NCBI GenBank assembly: GCA_038741495.1
Contig: JAVYKX010000002.1
Span: 260,541 to 324,540 of the forward strand
Reading direction: 5' to 3'
DNA from: Thermofilum sp.
GTDB taxonomy: Archaea; Thermoproteota; Thermoprotei; Thermofilales; Thermofilaceae
Length of the DNA stretch: 64,000 nt
Notes under the pieces: model-generated
The model's database searches: none
The model's input: the letters and a program-made list of their open reading frames with translations, nothing else
What the model was told of the DNA's origin: nothing
In this document: positions 32,968-41,432 of the stretch, one piece after another
Layout: the number at the start of each line of letters is the position of its first letter
How positions within the stretch are numbered: position 1 is the first letter of the stretch
Made by a program: the position numbers and the translations under genes

Positions 32968-33693
32968 CTAGAGGAAGGCTGAGAGCCCCCTCCTCCTCAG
33001 CTCCAGCACCACCGCTCCGCCGACCGCGGGCAGGGAAACGTTGAACACCGGAGTCGAGCCGATAAAGTCCCTGTGAACCCTGCTCTCGTGCAGGTGCCCG
33101 TGGACCACAGCGTCCGGCTGAGCGCGCTCCACAACCTCCCTCATCCCCCGCGAGGACATCTCGGGCCAGAACCGCTCATCCTCCCCCTCCAGCGTCCTGC
33201 ACCTCGGCGGGTAGTGCGTGAGCAGCACGACGACACCCTGGCCCGCGCTCTTCAGCAGAGCCTCCACGCGCTCCAGCCTCGCCCGGTACAGCTCCCTCAC
33301 TCTCGGCACGTTCCTCTCCTGCCACCTCGTCGGCCTGTCGAGAGAGCCCGTCGTCCCCACAACCACGACCCTCCCCGACGGCAGGTCGAGCGGCAGTGCA
33401 GCGTCCTCCAGCCAGCGGAAGCCCGGGCACTCCTCCCTCATCTTCTCCCGAACCTCCTCGTAGTCCTCGTTCCCGAACACCGCCACCACCGGCACCCCCG
33501 GCGCGCGCCTCTCGAGAAGCTTCTCCACGCTGCTGCACACCCTCCACTCCCCCTTCTCCACCACATCCCCAGCGACGAGGACGAGCTCCACGCCCCCCAC
33601 CTCCAGCTTTTGGAGAGACCGGTTCAGCAGCGGCAAGAAGCGCGGCGCGTGAACGTCGGCGAAAGCCAGAGCCCTCAACCCCGCCACCGGCAA
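32968..33693 (-). CDS. Calcineurin-like metallophosphoesterase
   Basis: This 241-residue protein has all metal-site motifs of the family in order: FADVHAP (replacing DxHG), LVAGDVV, FGNED, LTHYPP and HGHLH. The substrate is unknown; members cleave phosphoesters in nucleotides, RNA or proteins. It lies upstream of RIO2 on the same strand but about 180 bases away, with a separate promoter for RIO2 in between. Confidence 0.88.
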   Translation of the reverse strand: MPVAGLRALAFADVHAPRFLPLLNRSLQKLEVGGVELVLVAGDVVEKGEWRVCSSVEKLLERRAPGVPVVAVFGNEDYEEVREKMREECPGFRWLEDAALPLDLPSGRVVVVGTTGSLDRPTRWQERNVPRVRELYRARLERVEALLKSAGQGVVVLLTHYPPRCRTLEGEDERFWPEMSSRGMREVVERAQPDAVVHGHLHESRVHRDFIGSTPVFNVSLPAVGGAVVLELRRRGLSAFL

Positions 33694-33798
33694 GGAGGCG
33701 CTGGGCGCGCTTAAAAGGACAACCCAAGGGAAGGCTTCGTCAGAAACCTAAAAACAGAACGTCTAGAGACGATTTCTAATTAACCGAGCAACTTACCC

Positions 33799-33854
33799 AT
33801 AAATACCCTCCAGCCTCCCGGAGACGCGACCCCGAAAAGGGGGCGTGAAACAGT
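33799..33854 (+). promoter_or_regulatory. Promoter and ribosome binding site of the S-layer-like gene
   Basis: TATA-like CATAAATAC (33799-33807) lies about 52 bases before the ATG, so the mRNA should have a leader of about 25 bases. The leader contains AAGGGGGCGTG, a purine-rich Shine-Dalgarno-like element about 10 bases before the ATG. Most other genes here appear leaderless, so this is an exception that may reflect high translation. Confidence 0.5.
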
Positions 33855-36800
33855 ATGAGTAGGAAATACACCCTATTAGCTGTAGCCCTAGTGGCCGCGC
33901 TGCTGGCACTCGCCAGCACCGCAGCTGCGCAGCCAACCAAGTTCCCCGCAGAGAGCGTGTACTTCAAGCTCGAAATGCCCGACGGCACGGCTTTCGCAAA
34001 CCAGCCTGTCATCATCGTGGTGTTCAACGAGACAGGTAACTGCATTCTCGCGCACGCTATTGGAACTACCAACAAGACTGGCTACATATGGGCGGTCATT
34101 GACCAGCCGGGGGGAGTAATCCCCCAACCTCAGTACGGAACTTACAACATCTCAGTCTTCTGGCAGGCTTACGGCAGGACGTTCCTCGCTTACACTCTGA
34201 GGAACCAGCCCAACCTTAACTTCCTTAACTCCACTCTACCCATGAATCTCCTGTGGAACCTGACCTTCAAAGCGATAACGAACATTGGTGGCACTGATGT
34301 AAACTTATACTTCCAGGATCCCGAGTCTGGTAGGGAGGATATAGCGTACTTCGAAGTCTGGCTCTACAAGAAGGCTGGTGCCCCAGTGTTCGCCAGCGAA
34401 GGCAACAGGTATGCCATTTCGAAGAAGTGGTTCATCGCTCCCACGGTGGAGGTTGACATTAAGCCTACTCTCGGGCCTACGTGCTACCACATCGAGAAGG
34501 CTTGGAACGTGACGCTGTACAAGGAGGTAAGCTGGCTGATCAGCACCGGCCCCGGGAGCTACAACAAGATCCTCGTAGGCAGGGAGAACGTCACCCTGTA
34601 CACAACCAACTACCTCAACCCCACAACATGGTACATTAACATCACGGAGCTCATCCCCGGTAAGCCGAAGACGAGTACGCAGATAACCGGCGACCCCTTG
34701 ACGACCCACAAGTATACTGTTGTAGACCGCGCTTACACGTTCCTGGCGAGAGTCACGGTGCAGGACCCGTGCGGCAACACGCTGACAGGCTGGGAGTGGC
34801 CTCCGATCAACGTAGAGTTCTCTTCGCCAACTTTCGGCAAGGTCAGAGTAGGTAAAGTAAGCCCAGGGACGGGCGTAGCGCCAGAAGAGGGATACAACGG
34901 TTACTTCTGGCTGCCCAACATCTCCTTGTTCTACAACGAGAAGCTGACTATCGCCGCGGAGATTAACGGCATACAGGTCTTCAGCACCGCGTTCAACACC
35001 ACTAGTATACCGTCGAGCCTGAGCGCGACGCTGCCAAACGGGCAGTCCTGGACGTACTTCACGGGCACCGTTAGCAATGGGGTTGCTGATATTGCGATCA
35101 GGGTTGGCGTGGTCCGCGCGCAGGTTAGAGTGAAGGATAGCGGTATCACGGCGGTTCAGCCTCTCGAGGGCGCGATCGTCATCATAGAGGCTCCGGGCTA
35201 CGACCCGATCAACACCTACACTGATGGCGCTGGCTACGTGGCGCTGCCACCGTATGAGATCCTCGGCGGTGGCTCTGTTAAGGACGGCACGCCTATAATC
35301 GTGAGGAAGGGCAGCAGCCCCGGCTACCTGCCCGTGCCCTTCGACTTCATCATCAGCAACAGGACCTACACGTACACCTTCAAGGTGTTCTACGCGCTAC
35401 CCGGCACCGAGTACTTCGTCGACGTGACGCCGGACAACAACAAGGTTGAGCTCATCCCCGCTCTCGGCCTGCCCGCCGACTGCACCCTGCAGAGCTTTGA
35501 CTTGATTGCTAAGGTCTTCAACGTCAACATCCTCGTCTTAGACCTCTGCAACAGGCCGATCACCAGCCTCGACGACCGCAACGCTTCGCTCATCCTCACC
35601 TACACTCCGCCCGGCGGCGGGGTGACCGTCACCTTCAGCGCGGGCCTCGGCAGGAACGGCACAACTTTCCTCGGCAAGGTGCCTGGAGGCACCTTCACCG
35701 TTAAGCTGGCGTTCAAAGGCGTCTTGATGGACCCCGTTTCCGGCCCGAGCCCGCTGGTCGTCACAGGCAACATCGCTAACGTGAGCCAAGCCACCTACGT
35801 GTTCCCGGTCGGCGACATCGTCTTCCGCGTCACGCAGTGGGACGTTAAAGAGCCGCTCGTCAACATCAGCGCGACGCTGACCTACTATAAGGGCGACGCG
35901 CGGATGTATGTTGACGGCCCCAAGCTCACCGACTGCAGCGGGCTTGTCAGCTTCACTAAGGTGCCGATGATCGTCACCGGCAACACGAAAGTGATCCTCG
36001 AGCTCAGAACAACTAGTAGCACGCACTACATCAGACCGCAGGATGCTGGACTGCTCGTAGGCAAGTGGGATCTCACCTCCCTAATCGCCGGCATCAAGCC
36101 CGCCTGCTCCGTCGGCCCGATCGACGTGCCAGCCTGGATCTTCAGCTTCACGCTCGAAGCTGTAGACCACGCTGGCAACATCCTGAAGGAGCTGCCCACC
36201 AGTAACGGAACCGCGCCTGTGATCGTCGCGCTCAACGACACTGCCTACGGCACAGACTACAACGTGACTCTCCTCTGCGTCGGAGGACCTGGCTGCCTCT
36301 GCTGGCCCGAGATCCTTGTCGACTACCGGATCTTCAACGCGACCGGCTTCGCCGACAAGCCGTGGGGCAACGGGATCAGCGAAGCGAGGTTCAAGTTCAC
36401 GAGCAGCCAGTTCATGAACAGCCACTACCCGCACCTCTTCATCGCCGGCGCTAACTACAGCTTCATCGTCTGGTACGGCGGCGTCATGGTCTACAACTAC
36501 ACGTTCACCATGCCCGCGCCCAGCGAAGCGCTCGACTACACTAAGGTGATCCCAGCCCAGGTCATCCTCTTCAACGAGACCGCGAAGACCACGAAGCTTG
36601 CTAAGACCGATAGCCTCGACTACACCTGGATCCTCGACAAGGATGGGAGGATCGAGCACCCGATCGTCAGGTTCTACAGCGCGCCCGCCTGGGCCGGCAG
36701 GTACAGCATCAAGGTGCAGCTCGTCACCTGGGTGATCAACCTTGACATCTACACCCTCAGCAAGGAGAATGCAGGCCTCATCCCAGGCCTCAACGTCACC

Positions 36801-39011
36801 CTCGTTAGGAGCGACGTCGTTTACTGGAAGACCCAGCTCAAGGGCGACATCTTCCTGAACGTGACGAGGTTCAGCGAGTACAGTAAGAGCGGCCCCGTCA
36901 GCATCGCCTGGAGCGCGGTCGACGGCAACGGCGACGGCGTCGTGACGATACCCGTAGCGGTCTGGGCGCCCACCAGCAGCGGCATCTCTGCAGTTAAGTT
37001 CGGCGCAAGCATAACCAACGTGTACGTGCTCGCCGGCAAGAAGTACGGCACCCCCGGCGTCCCCGACACGCCGTACCACAGCACTATTACCAACATCGGC
37101 ACGCTTTACGGCTACCTCGTCGGACCCTACAACGTAACTCTGGACGGCATCTTCACTGATACGAGCCAGAGCCTCGACTGGTACAAGTTCTACACTGGGA
37201 AGTGGGTCGGCCCGTTCCGCGGGCCGAAGGCCTGGATCGGCGGGGCGTGGAACTTAACGCTGTGGAGCGGTGCAGCCAAGGTAGTCCCCACGGCGGCGAT
37301 GGAGGGCTTCTGCGTCCTTGTGGGCGGCCCCGACCTCCGCGGCAAGACTGTCCCGATGGCTAACCAGCCCGTGACCGCCACCGCTATCGGCGTGACTCCT
37401 GGAGCTACTGCAGCGATAGCTACGGGTGCCACGGGAGCTGACGGCACAGCGCCCTTCTACCCCGACAAGGGCGCGACGGTGAGCACTCCGATCGGCGGCA
37501 AGCCCGTTTTCACGGGCAAGCTCGCGTTCCTCGGCATCACAGGCCTTAAGTATAGGCTGTCCACGAGGCTGAACTTCGACCCGATCCTCGCGCCCTACGG
37601 TTTGAAGACCGAGGACGTGATGGACCCCGACACGCTATCCAGAGTGGTCAGCTTCACTCTCGATAACAACATGCCTGGCGGCAAGTGCATCGAGCTCACG
37701 TGGAGCGGGATCCTCGTAACCGTGTTCGACTGGCAGGGCAAGCCGCTGCAGAACATGATGGTTGCTGCAGTGCTCAGGGAGCCCACGGCGAAGGCGCTGC
37801 CCAGCGTGATCGGCTTCACTGATGCTGACGGGCACGTGATCCTCTACGTGCCGCCCGGCGGGCAGAGGTACCAGCTGCTCGTCTACTGGCGTGACAGCTA
37901 CCTGCTGAGGAAGAAGGGTGTCATACCGAGGGAGATCGTGATCTTCGACACCGTGACCGACTACGATACCCCGAGGCTCTACGCGCCCGGCAGCGGGACC
38001 ACGCTCGAGACCTTCGTCTACGCTGCGCTCATCTACTTGAGGAACGCTGAGGGAGCCCCGCTATCCCCCGAGACGCTTGGGAAGATCACCGTGACTATCA
38101 AGTGGCCTGACCAGGTCATCACCGTGCACACACCTGAGAGCGACGGCAGAGTGCCCATCATCCTGAACAAGGCTACCGCGAAGAGCTGGCCGCTGGACGC
38201 CAGCGCTGCAAGGAGCCCCGAGACCGACCCGAAGGACATCAGCCAGGCACCGCACGGCGCCTACCTCGTGACTGTCGAGTACGCCGGCGTGGGTAAGATC
38301 GCGGAGCAGAGCATCACGATCATCAAGGGCAGGTTCGAGACACCGTTCCAGACCTTCGAGGTGCGCCTCGACATCCGCGACATCAAGATCAGCTTCTCGT
38401 CACCCTTCGGCACGCCGCTCGCCGGCGCGACCGTCGAGATAACTAAGCCCGGCGCCATCAAGGAGACGTACACACTCGGCCCCGACGGCGCTGTAACCCT
38501 GAGGGAGGTGCTGCCCGGCACCATCAGCTTCACTGTTAAGGACTGGAAGGGCATCCCCGTCGCTTTCAGCGGTAGTGCGGCTCGCGCTCCCGCGATCGCA
38601 GTCACCGTACCCAAGATCGGCAAGCTGACGGTTAAGGTCACTGGCGCCAGGGGCCAGGGCGTCGACGGAGCCACCGTGAACGTCGACAAGGTTGGCACCT
38701 TCACCACCGACGCTAGCGGCGTCGTCAGCCTCGAGCTGCCCAGCGGCAGCTACTCCGTAAAGGCGAGCAAGGGCGGCAGAGAGGCGAGCGCCACCGCGAC
38801 GGTAGCTGACGGCAAGGAGACCATCACCGAGCTCAAGCTCGACATCTTCCTCACGATCGCCGGCTGGGAGATGAGCAGCGGCGAGTTCCTCGGACTGCTG
38901 CTGCTCCTCATCCTGCTCGTCCTCGTCATCTTCATCGTCGCCCACGAGTACGCCGCCTGGAGGCGCCGCCGCCTCGCTCGCGTCATCGCTCCTGCAGGAG
39001 AGCAGAAGTAA
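33855..39011 (+). CDS. Giant membrane-anchored surface (S-layer-like) protein
   Basis: This 1718-residue protein starts with a Sec signal peptide (about 1-26, ending STAAA before QP). It consists of many beta-rich domains with N-glycosylation sequons. The last two domains (about 1510-1660) resemble carboxypeptidase regulatory-like or Ig-like folds (GTPLAGATVEITK, GQGVDGATVNVDK). The C-terminus has a membrane helix at about 1676-1700 (LGLLLLLILLVLVIFIVAHEY) followed by a basic cytoplasmic tail. That layout fits an S-layer protein lattice anchored in the membrane. Strong, even codon bias and a Shine-Dalgarno leader fit high expression. I cannot rule out another large surface protein. Confidence 0.75.
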   Translation: MSRKYTLLAVALVAALLALASTAAAQPTKFPAESVYFKLEMPDGTAFANQPVIIVVFNETGNCILAHAIGTTNKTGYIWAVIDQPGGVIPQPQYGTYNISVFWQAYGRTFLAYTLRNQPNLNFLNSTLPMNLLWNLTFKAITNIGGTDVNLYFQDPESGREDIAYFEVWLYKKAGAPVFASEGNRYAISKKWFIAPTVEVDIKPTLGPTCYHIEKAWNVTLYKEVSWLISTGPGSYNKILVGRENVTLYTTNYLNPTTWYINITELIPGKPKTSTQITGDPLTTHKYTVVDRAYTFLARVTVQDPCGNTLTGWEWPPINVEFSSPTFGKVRVGKVSPGTGVAPEEGYNGYFWLPNISLFYNEKLTIAAEINGIQVFSTAFNTTSIPSSLSATLPNGQSWTYFTGTVSNGVADIAIRVGVVRAQVRVKDSGITAVQPLEGAIVIIEAPGYDPINTYTDGAGYVALPPYEILGGGSVKDGTPIIVRKGSSPGYLPVPFDFIISNRTYTYTFKVFYALPGTEYFVDVTPDNNKVELIPALGLPADCTLQSFDLIAKVFNVNILVLDLCNRPITSLDDRNASLILTYTPPGGGVTVTFSAGLGRNGTTFLGKVPGGTFTVKLAFKGVLMDPVSGPSPLVVTGNIANVSQATYVFPVGDIVFRVTQWDVKEPLVNISATLTYYKGDARMYVDGPKLTDCSGLVSFTKVPMIVTGNTKVILELRTTSSTHYIRPQDAGLLVGKWDLTSLIAGIKPACSVGPIDVPAWIFSFTLEAVDHAGNILKELPTSNGTAPVIVALNDTAYGTDYNVTLLCVGGPGCLCWPEILVDYRIFNATGFADKPWGNGISEARFKFTSSQFMNSHYPHLFIAGANYSFIVWYGGVMVYNYTFTMPAPSEALDYTKVIPAQVILFNETAKTTKLAKTDSLDYTWILDKDGRIEHPIVRFYSAPAWAGRYSIKVQLVTWVINLDIYTLSKENAGLIPGLNVTLVRSDVVYWKTQLKGDIFLNVTRFSEYSKSGPVSIAWSAVDGNGDGVVTIPVAVWAPTSSGISAVKFGASITNVYVLAGKKYGTPGVPDTPYHSTITNIGTLYGYLVGPYNVTLDGIFTDTSQSLDWYKFYTGKWVGPFRGPKAWIGGAWNLTLWSGAAKVVPTAAMEGFCVLVGGPDLRGKTVPMANQPVTATAIGVTPGATAAIATGATGADGTAPFYPDKGATVSTPIGGKPVFTGKLAFLGITGLKYRLSTRLNFDPILAPYGLKTEDVMDPDTLSRVVSFTLDNNMPGGKCIELTWSGILVTVFDWQGKPLQNMMVAAVLREPTAKALPSVIGFTDADGHVILYVPPGGQRYQLLVYWRDSYLLRKKGVIPREIVIFDTVTDYDTPRLYAPGSGTTLETFVYAALIYLRNAEGAPLSPETLGKITVTIKWPDQVITVHTPESDGRVPIILNKATAKSWPLDASAARSPETDPKDISQAPHGAYLVTVEYAGVGKIAEQSITIIKGRFETPFQTFEVRLDIRDIKISFSSPFGTPLAGATVEITKPGAIKETYTLGPDGAVTLREVLPGTISFTVKDWKGIPVAFSGSAARAPAIAVTVPKIGKLTVKVTGARGQGVDGATVNVDKVGTFTTDASGVVSLELPSGSYSVKASKGGREASATATVADGKETITELKLDIFLTIAGWEMSSGEFLGLLLLLILLVLVIFIVAHEYAAWRRRRLARVIAPAGEQK

Positions 39012-39037
39012 AGCGCGGCCGTAGGGCACGGTAAAAA

Positions 39038-39068
39038 CCCTTTTTTACCTTTTCTCTTCTCTTCCTTT
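39038..39068 (+). terminator. Terminator after S-layer-like gene
   Basis: CCCTTTTTTACC followed by TTTTCTCTTCTCTTCC is a strong T-rich tract beginning about 28 bases after the stop, typical of archaeal termination. The next gene starts right after it. Confidence 0.6.
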
Positions 39069-39069
39069 T

Positions 39070-39831
39070 GTGGTCGCTAGTTGCGAAAACGTGCTAGGTT
39101 TTCTACTCGGCTTTAGACCCCTACTTGCTCCTTCTCTCGAGCCTCTAGCGGCTGAAGAAGGGTTGCGCGTCTCTACTGGTGTGAGGAGTTTGGATGAGCT
39201 GCTTGAGGGTGGTGTGGAGGTGGGGAGTTTGACGGAGTTTATTGGGGAGTTTGGTGCTGGGAAGACTCAGCTCTGCCACCAGCTTGCGGTGATGGTCCAG
39301 CTCCCCAGGGAGAAGGGGGGCCTCTCCGCCAGGGCGCTCTACATCGACACCGAAGGCACCTTCCGGCCCGAGAGAATCATCCAGATCGCAAGGTACCGCA
39401 ACCTCGACCCCGAAAAAACCCTCGAAAACATCCTCTACGCAAGAGCATACAACAGCGACCACTTGCTCCACCTTCTCGAGAAGAGCGCCGAAGCGATCGT
39501 CGGGGGGGATGTTGGGCTGCTGGTGCTAGACGAGGCGACAGGCCTTTTCAGAGCGGAGCTGGAAGCCAGCGAGAGGGTTGAAGCTTTCGCGAAGCTGGCC
39601 TCCCTGCTGGAGGTTGCTGCTAGAGCTGGAGCTGCTGTAGTGTTCACGAGGCATGTGGTCGCCGCCGACGAAGAGCTCCCAGCGGGCGGGGCAGCTGTGG
39701 ATGGACTAGCTACAGTGAGCGTGAGGGTGGCGAGGCGAGGCGAGGTGAGAGAAGCTGAAGTGATCTCGAGCCCGTGGAGGAGGCGGGTAGCCTACTTCCT
39801 AGTGGGTGACAAGGGTGCTGTCGACGTCTAG
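39070..39831 (+). CDS. RadA/RecA-fold recombinase paralogue lacking N-terminal domain
   Basis: This 253-residue protein shows the RadA core: LRVSTGVRSLDELLEGGVE, Walker A GEFGAGKTQ, ALYIDTEGTFRPERI and NILYARAYNSDH. It lacks the N-terminal helix-hairpin-helix domain and polymerisation motif. The Walker B strand reads LLVLDEA where RadA has VVDS, and the L2 DNA-binding loop region is shortened. It is therefore a paralogue of the RadB/RadC kind, probably regulating RadA, not the main recombinase. The first 90 codons contain a patch of T-rich codons (39175-39262) unlike the rest. The GTG start is at 39070, and the gene end overlaps the next gene. Confidence 0.8.
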   Translation: MVASCENVLGFLLGFRPLLAPSLEPLAAEEGLRVSTGVRSLDELLEGGVEVGSLTEFIGEFGAGKTQLCHQLAVMVQLPREKGGLSARALYIDTEGTFRPERIIQIARYRNLDPEKTLENILYARAYNSDHLLHLLEKSAEAIVGGDVGLLVLDEATGLFRAELEASERVEAFAKLASLLEVAARAGAAVVFTRHVVAADEELPAGGAAVDGLATVSVRVARRGEVREAEVISSPWRRRVAYFLVGDKGAVDV

Positions 39832-40369
39832 GCTCCTCGGAAAGCTGGGGCGGGGCTTTCTCCTCGAGCTCGCCGGTGCTCCGGGCTCCGGCAGGAGGGA
39901 GGTCTTGTTCTCCATCCTGCGGAAGCTCCTCGAGGAGGGCTGCGGAGCTTATGTGGACCTCTCCGGGTCTGTGAAAAGAGCTCTAGTTTCCGGCAGGGTT
40001 GACCCCTCGGTGGAACCTTGGAGCAGGCTCAAGCTGCTCCGCGAAGCGGATCCCCCTGCTCTCATTTCTCTAGCTCTCTCGGGGAGCTGCAGGGTAATCG
40101 TGCTGGACAGCCTCCCCCGCTTTTTCTACTCTCTAAGAGCTGAGCGCGGGAGGAGGTGGGGCTGCACCGCTGCTGTGCTTTCCGCTCTCCTGGCGGCGGC
40201 TGAGAGAGGTACAGCAGCCCTGGTGGTGAACTACGCCTCGCGGGGAAGGAGCTTCGGCGAAGCCGCGTTCGCTCACTACTTCACGCACCGCACGCTCGTT
40301 GAAAGGAAGGCTGAGAAAGGCCTCTCAGTGAGGCTCATCTACCCGGCTGAAGAGTCCTGGCCCGCGTAG
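39806..40369 (+). CDS. RecA-fold protein with degenerate P-loop
   Basis: This 187-residue protein overlaps the RadA paralogue by 26 bases. It has the order of a RecA-type ATPase: GAPGSGRREV at the Walker A position (the lysine replaced by arginine), then CRVIVLDSLP as Walker B, then ALVVNYASRG where sensor residues lie. It probably does not hydrolyse ATP well and may be the non-catalytic partner of the adjacent paralogue (inference, similar to Rad51-paralogue pairs). A GTG at 39815 is an alternative start. A 230-base A+T-richer gap follows. Confidence 0.65.
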   Translation: MTRVLSTSRLLGKLGRGFLLELAGAPGSGRREVLFSILRKLLEEGCGAYVDLSGSVKRALVSGRVDPSVEPWSRLKLLREADPPALISLALSGSCRVIVLDSLPRFFYSLRAERGRRWGCTAAVLSALLAAAERGTAALVVNYASRGRSFGEAAFAHYFTHRTLVERKAEKGLSVRLIYPAEESWPA

Positions 40370-40600
40370 CACTTGTTCAACAGCTCCAGCATCTGGACCG
40401 GCTCCCGAGGAGCCTGCTAACGGTGCGAAGGTATCTGCCGAAGGTCGCCTAACTGGCGCGATCACCGTATAGTTAAACGAAAAATAATTAATTTCAGCTG
40501 TTTTTAGTAAGCATAATACCTATCCATCAACCGCGCCTGTAGCTGCAGCACACGCATACACCGCAAAACTAATTGTAGAACCTGTAATAGTCGTAGAGGT
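40370..40600 (+). other. A+T-rich spacer before HEPN/MNT remnants
   Basis: The stretch contains TATA-like AAAAATAATTAATTTC near 40480-40497 and is A+T rich between about 40460 and 40590. No gene is visible. It precedes the broken toxin-antitoxin pair and ends in GAGGTGGTG, which provides a ribosome binding site and the GTG of the HEPN remnant. Confidence 0.5.
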
Positions 40601-40601
40601 G

Positions 40602-40978
40602 GTGCAGCTGTCGCTTGAGGAGGTAAGGCTCCTCTGCAGGCGGGCTGAGGGCTTCTTGCGGAACGCCGAGCACCTTATTAGCGTCGGGGAGTGGGATCTT
40701 GCCGCCTTCAGCTTGCTCTCAAGTGCAAGCTGCTCCTGGAGGCGGGCTCCTGCCCGAGGGCGCGCTCCTTGAGGAGGTTGGTGAGGGAGTTGGGCAGGCT
40801 AGCTCCTGGGCCTCTCACGTTGTTGGAGGACGGGGTGAGCCTGCACTACGTGGCCAGGCTTGAGGAGGCTTACGTGGCAGCTAGGTACATGCCCTACAGC
40901 TACGAGGAGAGGGAGGTTAAGAGTCTCTACCGTTTCGTAGTCGAGAAGTTTAAGCCGCTGATGGAGAAGGTGGTATAG
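40602..40978 (+). pseudogene. HEPN-domain (toxin-like) gene broken by a frameshift
   Basis: From the GTG at 40602 the reading frame gives a typical HEPN start (RRAEGFLRNAEHLISVGEWDLAAF) and then runs to a stop at 40770. A second frame continues the domain (LQLALKCKLLLEAG, SLRRLVREL, LEEAYVAARYMPYS) to a stop at 40978. The junction is near 40714-40725, where the sequence expected between DLAAF and LQLALK in HEPN proteins is missing. This suggests a small frame-shifting deletion, perhaps between two copies of CTTCAG. The catalytic-site RxxxxH of HEPN RNases is not evident. It is followed nine bases later by the MNT remnant. A sequencing error is the alternative. Confidence 0.7.
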
Positions 40979-40987
40979 ACGAGCCGG

Positions 40988-41306
40988 GTGCCCGAAGACG
41001 TCCTGCTACTAGCTAGGAGAGTTAAAGTGCTGGCTGCTACTAGCTAGGAGAGTTAAAGTGCTGGCGAGAACCTTCGACCCTGAGGCGAGGGTCTACGTCT
41101 TCGGTTCCGCGGCTCGAGGGGAACTGACCGCGGCGAGCGACATCGACGTGCTGGTTTTAACCGAGAGAGTGGACTTGAAGTACGAAATCATGGTCAAAGT
41201 CTACAGGGACGTTGAAGAGCCGGTGGAGCTCCACGTAGTCAACGAGAAGCAGCTGAGGGAATGGTACCGGAGGTTCATCCCACCGGAGGAGCTCGTGGAA
41301 GTTTAA
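40988..41306 (+). pseudogene. MNT nucleotidyltransferase (antitoxin-like) gene disrupted by 31-bp tandem duplication
   Basis: The original gene starts at the GTG at 40988 (MPEDVLLLARRVKVLAR...). An exact 31-bp duplication (41003-41033 and 41034-41064) shifts the frame and gives a stop at 41045-41047. Deleting one copy restores one continuous frame into FGSAARGELTAASDIDVLVL, the nucleotidyltransferase motif of minimal NTases, and on to 41306. A GTG at 41058 within the second copy could restart translation of an 82-residue protein missing about 13 residues, with the GS and DxD motifs intact. MNT proteins adenylylate HEPN toxins; here the HEPN partner is also broken. Confidence 0.8.
41003..41064 (+). 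repeat. Exact 31-bp tandem duplication
   Basis: Two identical head-to-tail copies of 31 bases (41003-41033 and 41034-41064). Each contains CTACTAGCTAGGAGAG. The unit length is not a multiple of three, so it disrupts the MNT gene. Confidence 0.95.
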
Positions 41307-41400
41307 CGCAGGTCGGTGCGCCCGCCCTAAAGCGGCCAGCTCGCCCTAGCCGGTCTCTAGACCGCTGGTTGCGGAACCTGAAAGCCTCTTCGAGGGTGAG

Positions 41401-41409
41401 CGATAAATA
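41401..41409 (+). promoter_or_regulatory. TATA box of the rqcH operon
   Basis: CGATAAATA is centred 28 bases before the GTG of rqcH, giving a leaderless start. Confidence 0.6.
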
Positions 41410-41432
41410 CCGCGGAGCCGGGTTTCGCCGGC

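Noticed and set aside
36081-37079. Long open frame antisense to the 1718-aa surface gene
   Set aside because: It results from strong third-position G+C bias on the real strand; the composition is low in hydrophobic order and matches no family.
39070-39831. The main RadA recombinase
   Set aside because: It lacks the N-terminal domain, the polymerisation motif and most of the L2 loop, so it is a paralogue.
40691-40978. Stand-alone 95-aa protein
   Set aside because: It begins in the middle of a HEPN domain whose N-terminal part is encoded in another frame upstream, so it is a fragment of a broken gene.
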